A stretch of 64,000 nt of DNA from Psychrobacillus lasiicapitis (GTDB lineage Bacteria > Bacillota > Bacilli > Bacillales_A > Planococcaceae). Each line of letters opens with the position of its first letter. Within the stretch, counting starts at the first letter, position 1. Location of the stretch: the NCBI RefSeq assembly GCF_006861795.1, contig NZ_VDGH01000003.1:1-64000 (forward strand). The letters are read 5' to 3'. A program made the position numbers and the translations under genes. Shown here piece by piece: positions 17,460-27,080 of the stretch. Under the pieces are notes generated by a model that did no database searches, had not been told where the DNA came from, and saw nothing but the letters and a program-made list of their open reading frames with translations.

Positions 17460-18275
17460 GTGAAATACGGGCGTATGATAGCAATAGTTATTTCCGCTAT
17501 TTGTATTATTTTGCTTATTTCTAGTTATCTTACGTGGAAATCGAGAATCGATTATGTTAAAGGCGATATAAAAACAATCCATTCTACCCAGACAGAACTT
17601 ACCGAAAAAAAGGATGTAATACTACCTAAAAAAGAGGAATCTATTGTTTTAAGTAGAACTTTTGTCGAAGATTCTATAAAAAATGCAGATGAAAAAGTAC
17701 AAGAATTACTGTTGAATCGATTAGATGCAGGAGTAAAAGTTCAGCTACTTATCGTAGGTTCTAGCTCAATGGAAGAAGGAGCACCAGGCTACGCTACTAT
17801 ACTTACAAATGCCTTAACGGATACATATGGGGATTTTGTCGAAACGACTGTTTTGCCGTTCAATGGTACGTCCAAACAATTTATCGAAGGTATGGCAGAA
17901 ATTGCTTGGGAGAAAGGGTTTGATCTTGTCCTGATGGAACCATTCACGCTCAATAATAATGGAGTCGTAGTCATTGAAGATGAACATAGGCATATTCAAG
18001 CTTTTGAGCAGAAAGTGTTAGAGGAAGTGCCAGATGCAGTTGTGATCCTTCAGCCATCTCATCCTATTTTTCAAGCTAATTTTTACTTAGTGCAGATTGA
18101 CTCACTAGAGAAGTTTGCTACACGTAGAGGATATCCATATATTAATCATTGGAGTGCTTGGCCAGCTACTAATGATCCTGCATTGAAAGATTTGCTTACA
18201 GAAGATAATAGTCCCAATAGTGAAGGTGCGAAAGCTTGGGCTTTATCTTTAATTCATTATTTTACCGGTAAATAA
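17460..18275 (+). CDS. membrane-anchored SGNH/GDSL-family hydrolase-like protein
   Basis: 271-residue protein starting at GTG 17460, preceded by a very strong GGAGGAAAGGAGGG. One N-terminal hydrophobic helix (residues 5-24) is a signal anchor, so the rest is outside. The catalytic block shows VGSSSMEEGAPGYATIL near residues 100-116 (SGNH block I variant). The distal TEDNSPNSEGAKAWA region resembles block V but has no clear Asp-x-x-His, so activity is uncertain. SGNH enzymes deacylate esters, including O-acetyl groups of polysaccharides. It is divergently transcribed from cpsC and could edit the polymer or wall (inference). An in-frame ATG-less extension to 17421 is unlikely. Confidence 0.72.
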   Translation: MKYGRMIAIVISAICIILLISSYLTWKSRIDYVKGDIKTIHSTQTELTEKKDVILPKKEESIVLSRTFVEDSIKNADEKVQELLLNRLDAGVKVQLLIVGSSSMEEGAPGYATILTNALTDTYGDFVETTVLPFNGTSKQFIEGMAEIAWEKGFDLVLMEPFTLNNNGVVVIEDEHRHIQAFEQKVLEEVPDAVVILQPSHPIFQANFYLVQIDSLEKFATRRGYPYINHWSAWPATNDPALKDLLTEDNSPNSEGAKAWALSLIHYFTGK

Positions 18276-18318
18276 AATCCCCTCCCTACGTTTTTCAAAC
18301 TGTAGGGAGGGGATTTTT
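18276..18318. terminator. strong bidirectional hairpin terminator
   Basis: Perfect 14-bp stem AATCCCCTCCCTAC / GTAGGGAGGGGATT with a 12-base loop, flanked by A-rich left and T-rich right sides, between converging genes. It would end both the SGNH gene and the opposing 18328 gene. Confidence 0.92.
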
Positions 18319-18327
18319 GGTTTGGCA

Positions 18328-19050
18328 TTAATTGCCCATTGCTTTTTTTAGAATTCCATCACGTCGCGCTTTTTTAGTCGCTTCGTATTCATCTTTGAAG
18401 CTTTGTGCGTAGGATTTATCATAGCCATTTGCAGCTAAATCTTTTTCTACAGCACCTAGTACTGCATTGAATACTGTATCCGTGCTCGCTTCCAGATTAC
18501 CTGCTGCCGCCATGTATTTATTGTAAAAATAGCCGAAATCTACTTTTTCTCCACTTGCTTTTTTGCCGTTGTATTCGGTTACTGCTCGTCCAATGAGTGC
18601 ATTAATCTTAGTATCTGCCTGTGCTTCTAATCCTTCGAATGCCGGTCTGTATTTATCCTTTATCGATGCAACTGTTGGCTTTTCGGTAGAGGTTGTTGTT
18701 GTACCGCTTGAGTTGTTTCCTGTAGTTGTTGAATCCGTGCTAGTCCCTGCCGTCTTTCCGCCTAGCTTCTCTTCGTTGGTTGATGGACTTGTCGTATTAT
18801 TATTTGCATTAGTATTAGTATTGGTATTGTTTTCAGATTCTCCTGACTCTCCTATAACAACTTTCCCTTGTTCATCGATGACCAGTGAGGTTCCATCCGG
18901 GAGTTCCACTTTATATGGATCTGCGACAATCTCACTTACTTCTTCATCTGCTATGTCATACTCTTTAAATTTGAACATATAAAGCAAGTAGCCTCCTCCA
19001 CCGAGTATGATGACTAAAGCCGCGATTAAAAAGATTTTCAGTTTCTTCAT
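18328..19050 (-). CDS. membrane-anchored protein of unknown function with low-complexity linker
   Basis: 240 residues: an N-terminal hydrophobic helix (residues 5-27, ending in a Gly-rich LGGGGYLLY), a short domain with PYKVELPDGTSLVIDEQGKV, a Ser/Thr/Asn/Gly-rich linker (about 70-125), and a helical C-terminal domain of about 110 residues (KDKYRPAFEGLEAQADTKIN onwards, Ala/Lys-rich with amphipathic pattern). No family recognised with confidence. The architecture suggests an outside helical domain held off the membrane by a flexible spacer. It stands alone between two terminators, beside wall-protein genes. A start with good ribosome site (AAAGGAGAA) supports it as real. Confidence 0.75.
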   Translation of the reverse strand: MKKLKIFLIAALVIILGGGGYLLYMFKFKEYDIADEEVSEIVADPYKVELPDGTSLVIDEQGKVVIGESGESENNTNTNTNANNNTTSPSTNEEKLGGKTAGTSTDSTTTGNNSSGTTTTSTEKPTVASIKDKYRPAFEGLEAQADTKINALIGRAVTEYNGKKASGEKVDFGYFYNKYMAAAGNLEASTDTVFNAVLGAVEKDLAANGYDKSYAQSFKDEYEATKKARRDGILKKAMGN

Positions 19051-19136
19051 AGGATTCTCCTTTGTCTACCGTGATTCTATCAATAGTTTAGCATGAAGAA
19101 TAAGAGAAGAGTAGATTAAAGTCAGATAATGCAGAA

Positions 19137-19176
19137 AATCCCTTCACAAGTTGTCGATGTGAAGGGATTTTTGTAT
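19137..19176 (-). terminator. terminator of the SbsC-domain gene
   Basis: Stem AATCCCTTCACA / TGTGAAGGGATT with a 10-base loop, followed on the minus strand by TTTT, just after the stop of the gene at 19187. Confidence 0.88.
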
Positions 19177-19186
19177 AGATTTTTGT

Positions 19187-20416
19187 TTACTCAAACGTTA
19201 TTTTAAAGTTAACGTCTAACGGAGAACCATTGTCTACAGTAATTTTAAGCGTTACTGTTTGGCCTTTTAAGTCTTTTAGAGTAGTAACTCCTGTTGGGAA
19301 TGCATTTGTAATATAAGTTACAGCTTCTAGAGATGTAGGATTATGACCATTTACTTTAGTTACACCTAATTGTTTCGTAAATGTTTGGTAGAATCCTTTC
19401 CCTAAAAAGTCTGCTACTGCAAGGTCTTCTTTCACCACTTTAACCGTAAGAGAATTTGAACCAGTTGTAGAAGCTGTCGCTATATCAGATTGCTCTGCAT
19501 TAAGTAATTTTACCAAACTAGCAACTTTCGTATTTAATACTTGTTGTTGGGATGGTTGAGAAGGTGTATCATCTCCGCCACCGCCTGTTGCTGGTGGATC
19601 AATTGGAGTAACTACTGGTGGTGTCACAGGTGGAGTTACTGGTGTAGTATCGCCCACAGCTGCTTTCACTTTAGCTACTTCCGCTAACAATGCAGCAACA
19701 AATTTGTTTGTTGAAGCATTTGGAAGACGGTGTAATAGTGCTTCGATTTCTGCAAACTCTGTTTTAGCTTCCGCTTTTTTGCCTGCTTTCAATAAATCGT
19801 TGATTTCAGTAATTTTCATCGTGATTGTTACAGGCACCATTAATTCATTACGTTTTGCATCTGCTGGTTTTTTGTACTCTTCCAGTAGTAGTTCACGAGC
19901 TGCTTTACCAGAGAAACGGTATAGAATCGCTGTTCTGCCTTTTAGTTGGTACGATAATTTGTGGTAACCTTTTTCGACAGCTGCAAAGTCATTTCTTTCT
20001 TGTGCTGCTGCGATTTCATCCATGATTGGCACTAAGTATTTTGTTGCATAGTTGTATGCATCAATATATGGTACTAATCCACCTGAAATTTTCTCGCTGT
20101 AAAGCGCATCAATCTCTTTCAATTTTGCATTCTTTTGCGCAGAAGAGAGTTTAGAAGATACTACTGCACTTCTAGTAAGTTGATAGTTTTTCTTTGCACT
20201 GTTTAATGCTGGGTATAGTTTGCTGCTTGGAGCAAGTTTCCCATCTAGTGACGGATACACATAATGCTTCGTCGCATTGTTCAATTCTACTTTCACCTTA
20301 TTCACCGATTGATCCACGGATGAATTCGTCGCCCCTAGTGCAGCGGATGAAAATGATAATACCGATGTTGTTAATAATACTGCTGCTGTCGTTTGCTTAA
20401 TAAGACGTTTACTCAT
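19187..20416 (-). CDS. secreted wall protein with SbsC-type N-terminal domain (paralogue 1)
   Basis: 409 residues from the ATG at 20416, chosen because GAGGAGGAG lies just upstream; the longer reading is not supported. Signal peptide about 1-30 (LTTSVLSFSSAALGA). Residues about 32-270 resemble, from memory, the N-terminal helical domain of the Geobacillus stearothermophilus S-layer protein SbsC, which binds secondary cell-wall polymer: PYIDAYNYATKYL, YHKLSYQLKGRTAILYR and VTITMKITEI are the telling stretches. A Pro/Thr linker (TPVTPPVTPPVV) leads to a compact C-terminal beta-rich domain of about 120 residues, unrecognised. Two further paralogues lie at 55895 and 58648. Likely non-covalent display on the wall. 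Confidence 0.8.
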   Translation of the reverse strand: MSKRLIKQTTAAVLLTTSVLSFSSAALGATNSSVDQSVNKVKVELNNATKHYVYPSLDGKLAPSSKLYPALNSAKKNYQLTRSAVVSSKLSSAQKNAKLKEIDALYSEKISGGLVPYIDAYNYATKYLVPIMDEIAAAQERNDFAAVEKGYHKLSYQLKGRTAILYRFSGKAARELLLEEYKKPADAKRNELMVPVTITMKITEINDLLKAGKKAEAKTEFAEIEALLHRLPNASTNKFVAALLAEVAKVKAAVGDTTPVTPPVTPPVVTPIDPPATGGGGDDTPSQPSQQQVLNTKVASLVKLLNAEQSDIATASTTGSNSLTVKVVKEDLAVADFLGKGFYQTFTKQLGVTKVNGHNPTSLEAVTYITNAFPTGVTTLKDLKGQTVTLKITVDNGSPLDVNFKITFE

Positions 20417-20581
20417 GTTTCTCCTCCTCATTTTTAGTAATAGATTGCCTTCAAATTGACAATATATTTTAACAATTTCAATATTACTATTTAACTGGAA
20501 ACTATTCAACTTATTTAATGGATTGGTTTTCCAGTAACAGCTAGTGGTCGACAAAATTCTGAATTTTATTAAACTGTTGGG

Positions 20582-20687
20582 TTCCCTGTGTAAGACACAA
20601 TTCAGTACTATTCATAATATTCAGTTTATAGTGTTGTCGACTTTTCAGCTCCCTGTGTGGCACACAACTTAAAATTATTCTGAATAT
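20582..20687 (+). repeat. two direct copies of the TTCCCTGTGT repeat
   Basis: Copies at 20582-20620 and 20650-20687 have the family layout: CCCTGTGT, then a (G)ACACAA block, then ACTATTC and a final GAAT-like end. They lie upstream of the SbsC-domain gene and downstream of the SpaA-type gene. The same family is clustered at 32-35 kb around a REP-type transposase. Confidence 0.8.
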
Positions 20688-20732
20688 TAAGATATAAAAT
20701 GAAAAAATAATATTCATTCCTTTTTAGACTAC

Positions 20733-20783
20733 AAAAAAAAGAGAACTATTAGTGTTATCATAAACTACTAATAGTCCTTTTTT
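20733..20783 (-). terminator. terminator of the SpaA-type adhesin operon
   Basis: Stem ACTATTAGT / ACTAATAGT (9 bp) extended by partly paired flanks, with A- and T-tracts on either side (CTCTTTTTTTT on the minus strand), directly after the stop at 20787. Confidence 0.75.
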
Positions 20784-20786
20784 TAG

Positions 20787-21655
20787 TTATGCTTTAGATG
20801 TTTTTCTTCTTTTAAATGCTATCCAAAGACCAAAAAGGATGGATGCAATACCCGCAAATAGAGTGCCTATCGGATATGCTTCCCCAGTTTGTGGAAGATA
20901 GTTTCCTCTATTGGTTTCGATTAATGTACTGGAGTCTTTTGGATCTTTTACTTTTTCGGGATTATCCGGTTGTCCGTTATTATTCGGGTTCCCTGGTTTT
21001 CCTGGTGTTCCAGTGTTACTTGGAACACCTGGTTCTTCTGGATTGCTCGGATCGGCTGGGTTACTTGGTTCGCCTGGCTTACCTGGTTCGCCTGGTTTAC
21101 CTGGTTCTCCTGGTTCGCCTGGTTCGCCTGGTTCGCCTGGTTCTCCTGGTTTACCTGGTTCTCCCGGTTTGCCTGGTTCACTTGGTTTACCTGGTTCGCC
21201 TGGTTTACCCGGTTCTCCCGGTTTACCTGGTTCTCCTGGCTTACCTGGTTCACCCGGTTTGCCTGGTTCTCCTGGCTTACCTGGTTCTTCCGGTTTACCT
21301 GGCTTACCTGGTTCTTCCGGTTCACCTGGATCTGTCGGTGGTACATATGGGTTATACTTGTTTGTTTTTGAAAGCTGCACTGTAACCGTTTGCCCTTTAA
21401 CTATTTCAAAAGGCACTGGTGTTGTATCGAGAATATAATTAGTTGGTGCTTTTGTTTCGATGAAGTAATAATGTCCTGGTTTTAGATTGTTTACGACAAT
21501 TTTACCTTCATTACTTGTAATTAATCCTTCTTGCAATGTATTTCCTGCTGCATCTTGAAGTTTAAAGATGGCTCCACTAAGCTTCAGGTTTCCATTATGT
21601 CTTGCTAGCTTTGTCAGTTCAACCGAACCTGTTGCTAGTTCATTGAAGGCCTCTA
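20787..21655 (-). pseudogene. out-of-frame 3' part of the SpaA-type adhesin, carrying the LPXTG anchor
   Basis: Continuation of the large adhesin gene after a frameshift near 21656. In the shifted frame it reads VEAFNELATGSVELTKLARH, a ninth SpaA-type repeat ending in [13 protein letters not shown], then a low-complexity Pro/Gly/Glu spacer of EPGKPG units (about 100 residues, wall-spanning), then LPQTGEAYPIG, a hydrophobic helix and RRKTSKA: a complete sortase signal. There is no obvious ribosome site for independent translation of this part. With the frame restored by one base near 21660 the protein would be about 2090 residues. It could be a true mutation, phase variation or a sequencing error. 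Confidence 0.85.
21040..21330 (-). repeat. EPGKPG-coding tandem repeat (wall spacer)
   Basis: About 290 bp of tandem 9- and 18-base units encoding Glu-Pro-Gly and Lys-Pro-Gly triplets. It creates long spurious open frames on the other strand. Such tracts change length by slippage and serve as a stiff wall-spanning stalk. Confidence 0.9.
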
Positions 21656-24600
21656 CTAATTTACAGTTGTAGGTCCTAGAATGATTGTAAACTTAATTGG
21701 TGTTGGATCTAGCTTGTAGCCAAATGGTGCTTTCGTTTCGATAAATTGATAGTTACCAGGTTTTAAATTATCTACGATGATTTTACCGTCTTTATCCGTA
21801 ATCAAGCCTTCTTGAATGGAAATACCATGCTCATCTTGCAAGGTAAATTCAACATCCGCTAGCGCTGCATTGTTATTGTCTTTGTCTTGTTTGGTCAATT
21901 CGACAGAGCCTTTCGTGATCGTGTTTGGAAATTCTATGCTGCGTGCTTCTGTCTGACCTATGTTGATTGTAAATTCAATTGGATTTTCATTTAATTCGTA
22001 TCCAAAAGGTGCTTTTGTTTCAACGAATTGATAGTTACCAGGCTTCAGGTCATCTACAGCTAGTTTGCCTTCCGCATTTGTTGAAAGATTTTCTTTCAGT
22101 AAATCGCCTTTTGCATCCAATAGCTTAAACTGTGCATCTGCTAGAGTTACTTCTTTGTTGTCGCTATCCACTTTGATAAGCTCTACGGAACCAAGTGTTA
22201 AGCTATTCTTGGTTGAAATTTTTAGCATTTCAGATTGACCTTTGTCGATAGTGAAAATAACCGGTGTTGGATCAAGGTCATAACCAAATGGTGCTTTCGT
22301 TTCGACAAATTGATAGTTGCCAGGTTTTAAATCAGAAACAACTATTTTACCATCTTTGTTTGTAGTCAATGCAGTATGAATGACATTACCATTTGCATCT
22401 TGTAATTCAAATACCGCGCCTTCCAAAGTAGTGGTTTGATCTTCTTTATCAACCTTCGTTAATTCCACCGATCCAGTCGATAATTCGTTTTGAGCTGTGA
22501 CTTTCGCTACTTTTACATCCGCAATTGACTTACTTTTCTCGATTGTAAATTTAATAGGTGTCTGATCTAAGTCGTATCCGAAAGGTGCTTTCGTTTCTAC
22601 GAACTGATAACTACCTGGTTTTAGTTTAGTAACTGACAGCTTGCCGTCAGTGTCCGTTTTCAATTCTGTCAGAAGCGTCTTCCCGTTTGCATCTTGCAAT
22701 GCAAATTCCGCTCCTGCTACCACTTGGCTAGCGTCGTCTTTATCGACTTTCGACAATTCAACAGAACCCGCTATTAATTTGTTTGGTACCATTAACATAG
22801 TTGTTTTGGTAGTCTCACCCATTTCAATATTGAATGGGATCGGTGCAGTGTTCAGTTGATAGTAGTCAGGTGCTTCAGTTTCAACGAATTGGTAAGTACC
22901 TGGTTTTAAGTTTGGAACTACAATCTTTCCTTCCGCATTTGTGGAAAGCCCAGACTGAAGCGTGTTACCTTCTTTATCTTGTAATTCAAAGATGGCACCT
23001 TTTAATGTAATCTTCGAATCATCTTCATCTACTTTCGTTAGCGAGACGGAGCCTAAAATCATTTCATTTTGTGCCGTCAATTCAAGCGTTGTATTTTGTG
23101 ATGCCACAATAGTAAATGAAATTGGAGTTGTATCTAGTTTATATCCAAATGGAGCTTTTGTTTCAACAAACTGATATTTACCAGGCTTAAGATTATTTAC
23201 AGTGAGTTTTCCGTTTTCATCTGTTGTTAAGCCTTCTTTCAGCTTGTTTCCATTGGTATCTTGTAATGTAAATATTGCACCTTCCAATGTTTTTTTCTGG
23301 TTGTCTTTATCTACTTTCTTGAGTTCGACTGCCCCTTTTATTATTTCGTTTTTAATAGGGCCAAGTTTTATAACTGCCAATTGGTTTTCTTTAATCGAAA
23401 AAGGAATCGGTGTGTCATCTTTTACATAACCAGCTGGAGCTATTTGCTCAGTGAATCGGTACTCGCCTGGTGCTAGTTCTTCTTTATAAATGATTCCTTG
23501 TTCATTTGTTACAAGAAGCCCTATAGTTTCATAGTTGTCTCCATTTTTTCTTTCGAGGAGGAAGTTTGCTCCTTTTAACTTGTTACTAGCATCCTCGCTA
23601 TCCACTTTTTCTAACTGAACAGCATGAACTAGTTTTTTATTTGTTACAGGTACAGCATTGCCTGTTTTCACAGTATCTTCGGCTACATATGCCTTATCGA
23701 TTGTGATAGGAATTTCGGCATTGTTTTTTAAATATCCTACAGGTGCCTCCGTTTCTACTAACAGATATTCACCAAATAGTAATTTATCAAACTGGACCAT
23801 CCCTTTATCATTTGTTGTTCCTGTTTTGATAATAGTTCCGGTATCCTTATCTTTTAATACGAACTTAGCTCCTTCCAGTACTTGCTTAGTAGTGGCATCC
23901 GTTTTTGTAATGAGTAGTCCGCCTAGTTCTCCCGTGCCGTCACCCATTCCAATAGTTTTCTTCACTTCAACTACTTTAGATGATTCCTTTTTATCTTCCT
24001 TCACATGGTCACCATTAAATAGAACTTTGTTGGAAATACTAGCTGGTGCCTTTAGAATAAAGGATTGATATTCTAAAATATAGGGCTTATCGATTTCTTC
24101 ATTAAATGAAATTTTGAACCCATAGGGACGCTGACTTTCTTGGAAATCCAGCTCATAGTCTTTACCCTTAACTAATGGTTCTGCTTTTTTTACATTACCA
24201 TTCGTTTCAATAGTAGTAGCATACACTTGAATGGAATCTTCTAAAATTGCTTGATCAGCACTTGGCATATCGGTCACTGTTGCATTTGACACTTTCGCTT
24301 GTGCAAAATTAATATTGACTGACCAATTAAGGATTTTACTATTCTGAGCTCCATTTTTTGTCGTATACGTTCCACCGTTAGGAATAGATACAGTTGCACT
24401 TAAATCTGTTTCTTTTTGTGAACCATTATAAAATGTTGCTGTATTTTTATATTCTTTTTCTACAAAACTTAAATCTTTTAGGCTAGTTTTGTATGTTACC
24501 ATATAGGGCGAATTGATTTCTTTAGTGAACTGGATTCGAAAACCAGGATTGTTATTCATATCTTTAATCCAACTGATGGAATAATCTACTCCTTCAATCA

Positions 24601-27067
24601 ATTCCTCAACTTTCGTTCCGTTAGCTCCGCCTGTCAGACTCATTTGATAAACTTCTAGTGACTCTTTTAATACTTTTTGATTGCCTACAATGAAATCCTC
24701 TATCGCTGCATTCGCAAGAGTTTTCAAGTTATAGTTTACTCCGACATTCCAAGTGATCTCCTGTGTAACCGCATTATAAGAACCATTTTTAAACCCGTTG
24801 GATTGTGTGTAATTATCTGGCTTGAAGTCAGATACTGCTTCTTTAGTTCGGTCTTTGTCGTCTTTGTCTTTCCAAGTTAGCGTTGCCTTGTTTTGTAAAT
24901 AATTCTTTTGAATATCCGCACGCTGTTCATAATTAAAGTTTGTTGTGTATTTGATCGTATGCTGTGTGTTTAATGTTTTTAGGAACTCAATGACAAACTC
25001 ATCTCGTTCATTTTTTATAATCTTATAATCTTCACCTAATGTGAGAGTCGTACTGCCAGTTGTAATTATAATCGTATCAGGAACTAGCGTAAGTCCTTTA
25101 TTGGTGAATACATCTGTTAATATAACGTTTTTCATTTCTTGGCGGTCATGGTTGAATGTAATTGTCCAATCGACTGTTTTATTTTTGTAATTTGCATTTT
25201 GATTGGATTTAAACAATATTCGTTGATTGATCGTTTGTTTTCCGGTTGATTGTTTATCATCCGACGATACAATATTCACGATTTCTTCCGTTTCAAACAC
25301 CCGATTCGTTGCTTTTGTTTTATAGGTGATTTTATATGCAGATTGGATACCCTGATTAAATTGAAATTCAAATCCATTTTTACCATCCATAGTTTTGGGT
25401 GTTATTGTATAGCCTGTCGAAACGTCTTTCGATCCACTTTCATTCCCATTTTCATTAATAGTAATCTCTTGCACTTGAAATGAATCATTAATCAGCTCTT
25501 GGGAACCATTAAAAAAGTCTTTCAACAAAGCATCTTTTTGAGGGATATTTTTTTCATTGTAATTGTATTTAATTTCCCAAGTAATGGTTTGGCTGTCCGC
25601 ATCGTATTTGGCTGCTTTTTTGGCTAATGCCGTACCTCGATTGACTGTAACAGAAGCGGCTGCCTCTCCTACATTTTGACCATTGGATAGTAAGGTAGCT
25701 TTGTTTTCAAATTTTGTCTGGTCTTCATTTGTAAGAGTTGTTGTATAGACCAGTCTGTAAGCGGACTTTATATCTCCCTCAAAGTTAATAGTGAAATCTT
25801 TCCCGCCTGCTGTTTTGCCGACTGCAAATCCTGATGTCACTTCTGATCCTAATGTAACATTTCCATCTAACTTTGTGTTCAAGTGATAAAGTTTGATGGA
25901 GCCTTCATTTAATAGCTGTCCGTCTTGAATTGGGTCACTAAGGATTGCTTTTTCAACATTTTCCAATGTTTTGTTGAAATCTATAGTCCATTCTATCGTT
26001 TCAGCATTGTAAGCCCTATTTGGTATACCTTTTTTCGTAACAGAAGGACCACCAGGCGTAAAATCAAGTGGAACGGTTATTGAAGCTCCACCAGCTATAG
26101 GTGTAATCGTGATTGTCTTGTCTTCTGTTACAATGATTTCTTTACTTAGCTTTGTCAGTACTTCCAGATTACCATTGATATTGGAACGCTTTTCGATATA
26201 ATCTGTGAATGTCACAGTAGCTTTCCCATCTTTAGTGAATGTAAAGTGGCCAACAATTTCCCCATTTCCATCTTTCATCGGTAAATTATCCGCCGCATCA
26301 TATACAATCAGTTCTGGTGGTAGGCTAAACGTAAAGGTTGATCCAGCTTTGTAACCATGGTTATTTTGCAAAGCCCATGTGTATTTTACAGAAACAATAG
26401 AATCTACACTTGGCTTTTCTACTACATTACCATTGCTATCCTCATAGAGAAGGGTTGCACCTGTCAGTAAATTCTCCGTAATTACTGATGGGGCATTCGT
26501 AGTTTTTACTGCTTCCTCAAGTTGCGGTTCACATTTAGTCTGTTCATTCTCGTTAGATTGTTCTTCGCAAACTTCTTCTACTACTTCCTCTACTTTTTCT
26601 GAATCCTTTTCTACTTCCTCCGTTGTTTCTTTGTCCTTTACCGCCTCATCTGTCGTGTCGCTCTCAGGTGTAGCTTCTACAGGCTCTTGTTCGTTGCTTT
26701 GTGTAGTTGGTTGTTGAATCCCTACCACTTCTATTGTTCCATTTGCATCTTGTGTTTGATGTGCTAAAACAGTTACTGTTATAAGCCCTTCAGGCGAAAT
26801 CGTATAACTACCTATTCCATTTAAACTACCTGTGACCAGTTGGTCTAGTGTAAATTCCGTCTGGTGTGTGTATGGAACATCCGTTTCCTCGTTACCTGCA
26901 ACAAAAATCCATGGAATGCTTGCTTTGCCATCCTCACCGACCGTGACTTCGCTAAATGTGAAACTTTGTTTTGGCGCAGTTTCGGTGTTAGCACTAGCCG
27001 CGATTGGACCCATGAAGCTTTGCAAAACTAATAAAAATACGAGCGTGACAAAACTTATCTTTCTCAT
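21656..27067 (-). CDS. giant secreted adhesin with MSCRAMM-like domains and eight SpaA repeats (anchor lost by frameshift)
   Basis: 1803 residues. Signal peptide 1-27 (VLQSFMGPIAASAN), a Glu/Thr-rich acidic segment (about 130-190), then a run of adhesive/collagen-binding-type Ig-like domains that each begin with a pattern like YNAETIEWTIDFN or YNAVTQEITWNVGVN (about 200-1080). These resemble isopeptide-bonded Cna/SdrC modules. Eight SpaA prealbumin-like repeats of about 87 residues follow, each starting VELTKVD or similar and ending ETKAPFGYxLD (about 1095-1800). Translation stops at TAG 21656 in GPTTVN, before the ninth repeat, spacer and LPXTG. As read, the product would be secreted and not wall-linked. 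It lies 13 bp after the sortase gene, in one operon; ribosome site AGGGGGT. Confidence 0.9.
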   Translation of the reverse strand: MRKISFVTLVFLLVLQSFMGPIAASANTETAPKQSFTFSEVTVGEDGKASIPWIFVAGNEETDVPYTHQTEFTLDQLVTGSLNGIGSYTISPEGLITVTVLAHQTQDANGTIEVVGIQQPTTQSNEQEPVEATPESDTTDEAVKDKETTEEVEKDSEKVEEVVEEVCEEQSNENEQTKCEPQLEEAVKTTNAPSVITENLLTGATLLYEDSNGNVVEKPSVDSIVSVKYTWALQNNHGYKAGSTFTFSLPPELIVYDAADNLPMKDGNGEIVGHFTFTKDGKATVTFTDYIEKRSNINGNLEVLTKLSKEIIVTEDKTITITPIAGGASITVPLDFTPGGPSVTKKGIPNRAYNAETIEWTIDFNKTLENVEKAILSDPIQDGQLLNEGSIKLYHLNTKLDGNVTLGSEVTSGFAVGKTAGGKDFTINFEGDIKSAYRLVYTTTLTNEDQTKFENKATLLSNGQNVGEAAASVTVNRGTALAKKAAKYDADSQTITWEIKYNYNEKNIPQKDALLKDFFNGSQELINDSFQVQEITINENGNESGSKDVSTGYTITPKTMDGKNGFEFQFNQGIQSAYKITYKTKATNRVFETEEIVNIVSSDDKQSTGKQTINQRILFKSNQNANYKNKTVDWTITFNHDRQEMKNVILTDVFTNKGLTLVPDTIIITTGSTTLTLGEDYKIIKNERDEFVIEFLKTLNTQHTIKYTTNFNYEQRADIQKNYLQNKATLTWKDKDDKDRTKEAVSDFKPDNYTQSNGFKNGSYNAVTQEITWNVGVNYNLKTLANAAIEDFIVGNQKVLKESLEVYQMSLTGGANGTKVEELIEGVDYSISWIKDMNNNPGFRIQFTKEINSPYMVTYKTSLKDLSFVEKEYKNTATFYNGSQKETDLSATVSIPNGGTYTTKNGAQNSKILNWSVNINFAQAKVSNATVTDMPSADQAILEDSIQVYATTIETNGNVKKAEPLVKGKDYELDFQESQRPYGFKISFNEEIDKPYILEYQSFILKAPASISNKVLFNGDHVKEDKKESSKVVEVKKTIGMGDGTGELGGLLITKTDATTKQVLEGAKFVLKDKDTGTIIKTGTTNDKGMVQFDKLLFGEYLLVETEAPVGYLKNNAEIPITIDKAYVAEDTVKTGNAVPVTNKKLVHAVQLEKVDSEDASNKLKGANFLLERKNGDNYETIGLLVTNEQGIIYKEELAPGEYRFTEQIAPAGYVKDDTPIPFSIKENQLAVIKLGPIKNEIIKGAVELKKVDKDNQKKTLEGAIFTLQDTNGNKLKEGLTTDENGKLTVNNLKPGKYQFVETKAPFGYKLDTTPISFTIVASQNTTLELTAQNEMILGSVSLTKVDEDDSKITLKGAIFELQDKEGNTLQSGLSTNAEGKIVVPNLKPGTYQFVETEAPDYYQLNTAPIPFNIEMGETTKTTMLMVPNKLIAGSVELSKVDKDDASQVVAGAEFALQDANGKTLLTELKTDTDGKLSVTKLKPGSYQFVETKAPFGYDLDQTPIKFTIEKSKSIADVKVAKVTAQNELSTGSVELTKVDKEDQTTTLEGAVFELQDANGNVIHTALTTNKDGKIVVSDLKPGNYQFVETKAPFGYDLDPTPVIFTIDKGQSEMLKISTKNSLTLGSVELIKVDSDNKEVTLADAQFKLLDAKGDLLKENLSTNAEGKLAVDDLKPGNYQFVETKAPFGYELNENPIEFTINIGQTEARSIEFPNTITKGSVELTKQDKDNNNAALADVEFTLQDEHGISIQEGLITDKDGKIIVDNLKPGNYQFIETKAPFGYKLDPTPIKFTIILGPTTVN

Positions 27068-27080
27068 AGCTACCCCCTGT

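Noticed and set aside
20816-21438. Long plus-strand and second minus-strand open frames opposite the EPGKPG repeat
   Set aside because: Low-complexity mirror of the Pro/Gly codons of the adhesin spacer; no ribosome sites and no protein-like composition. Not genes.
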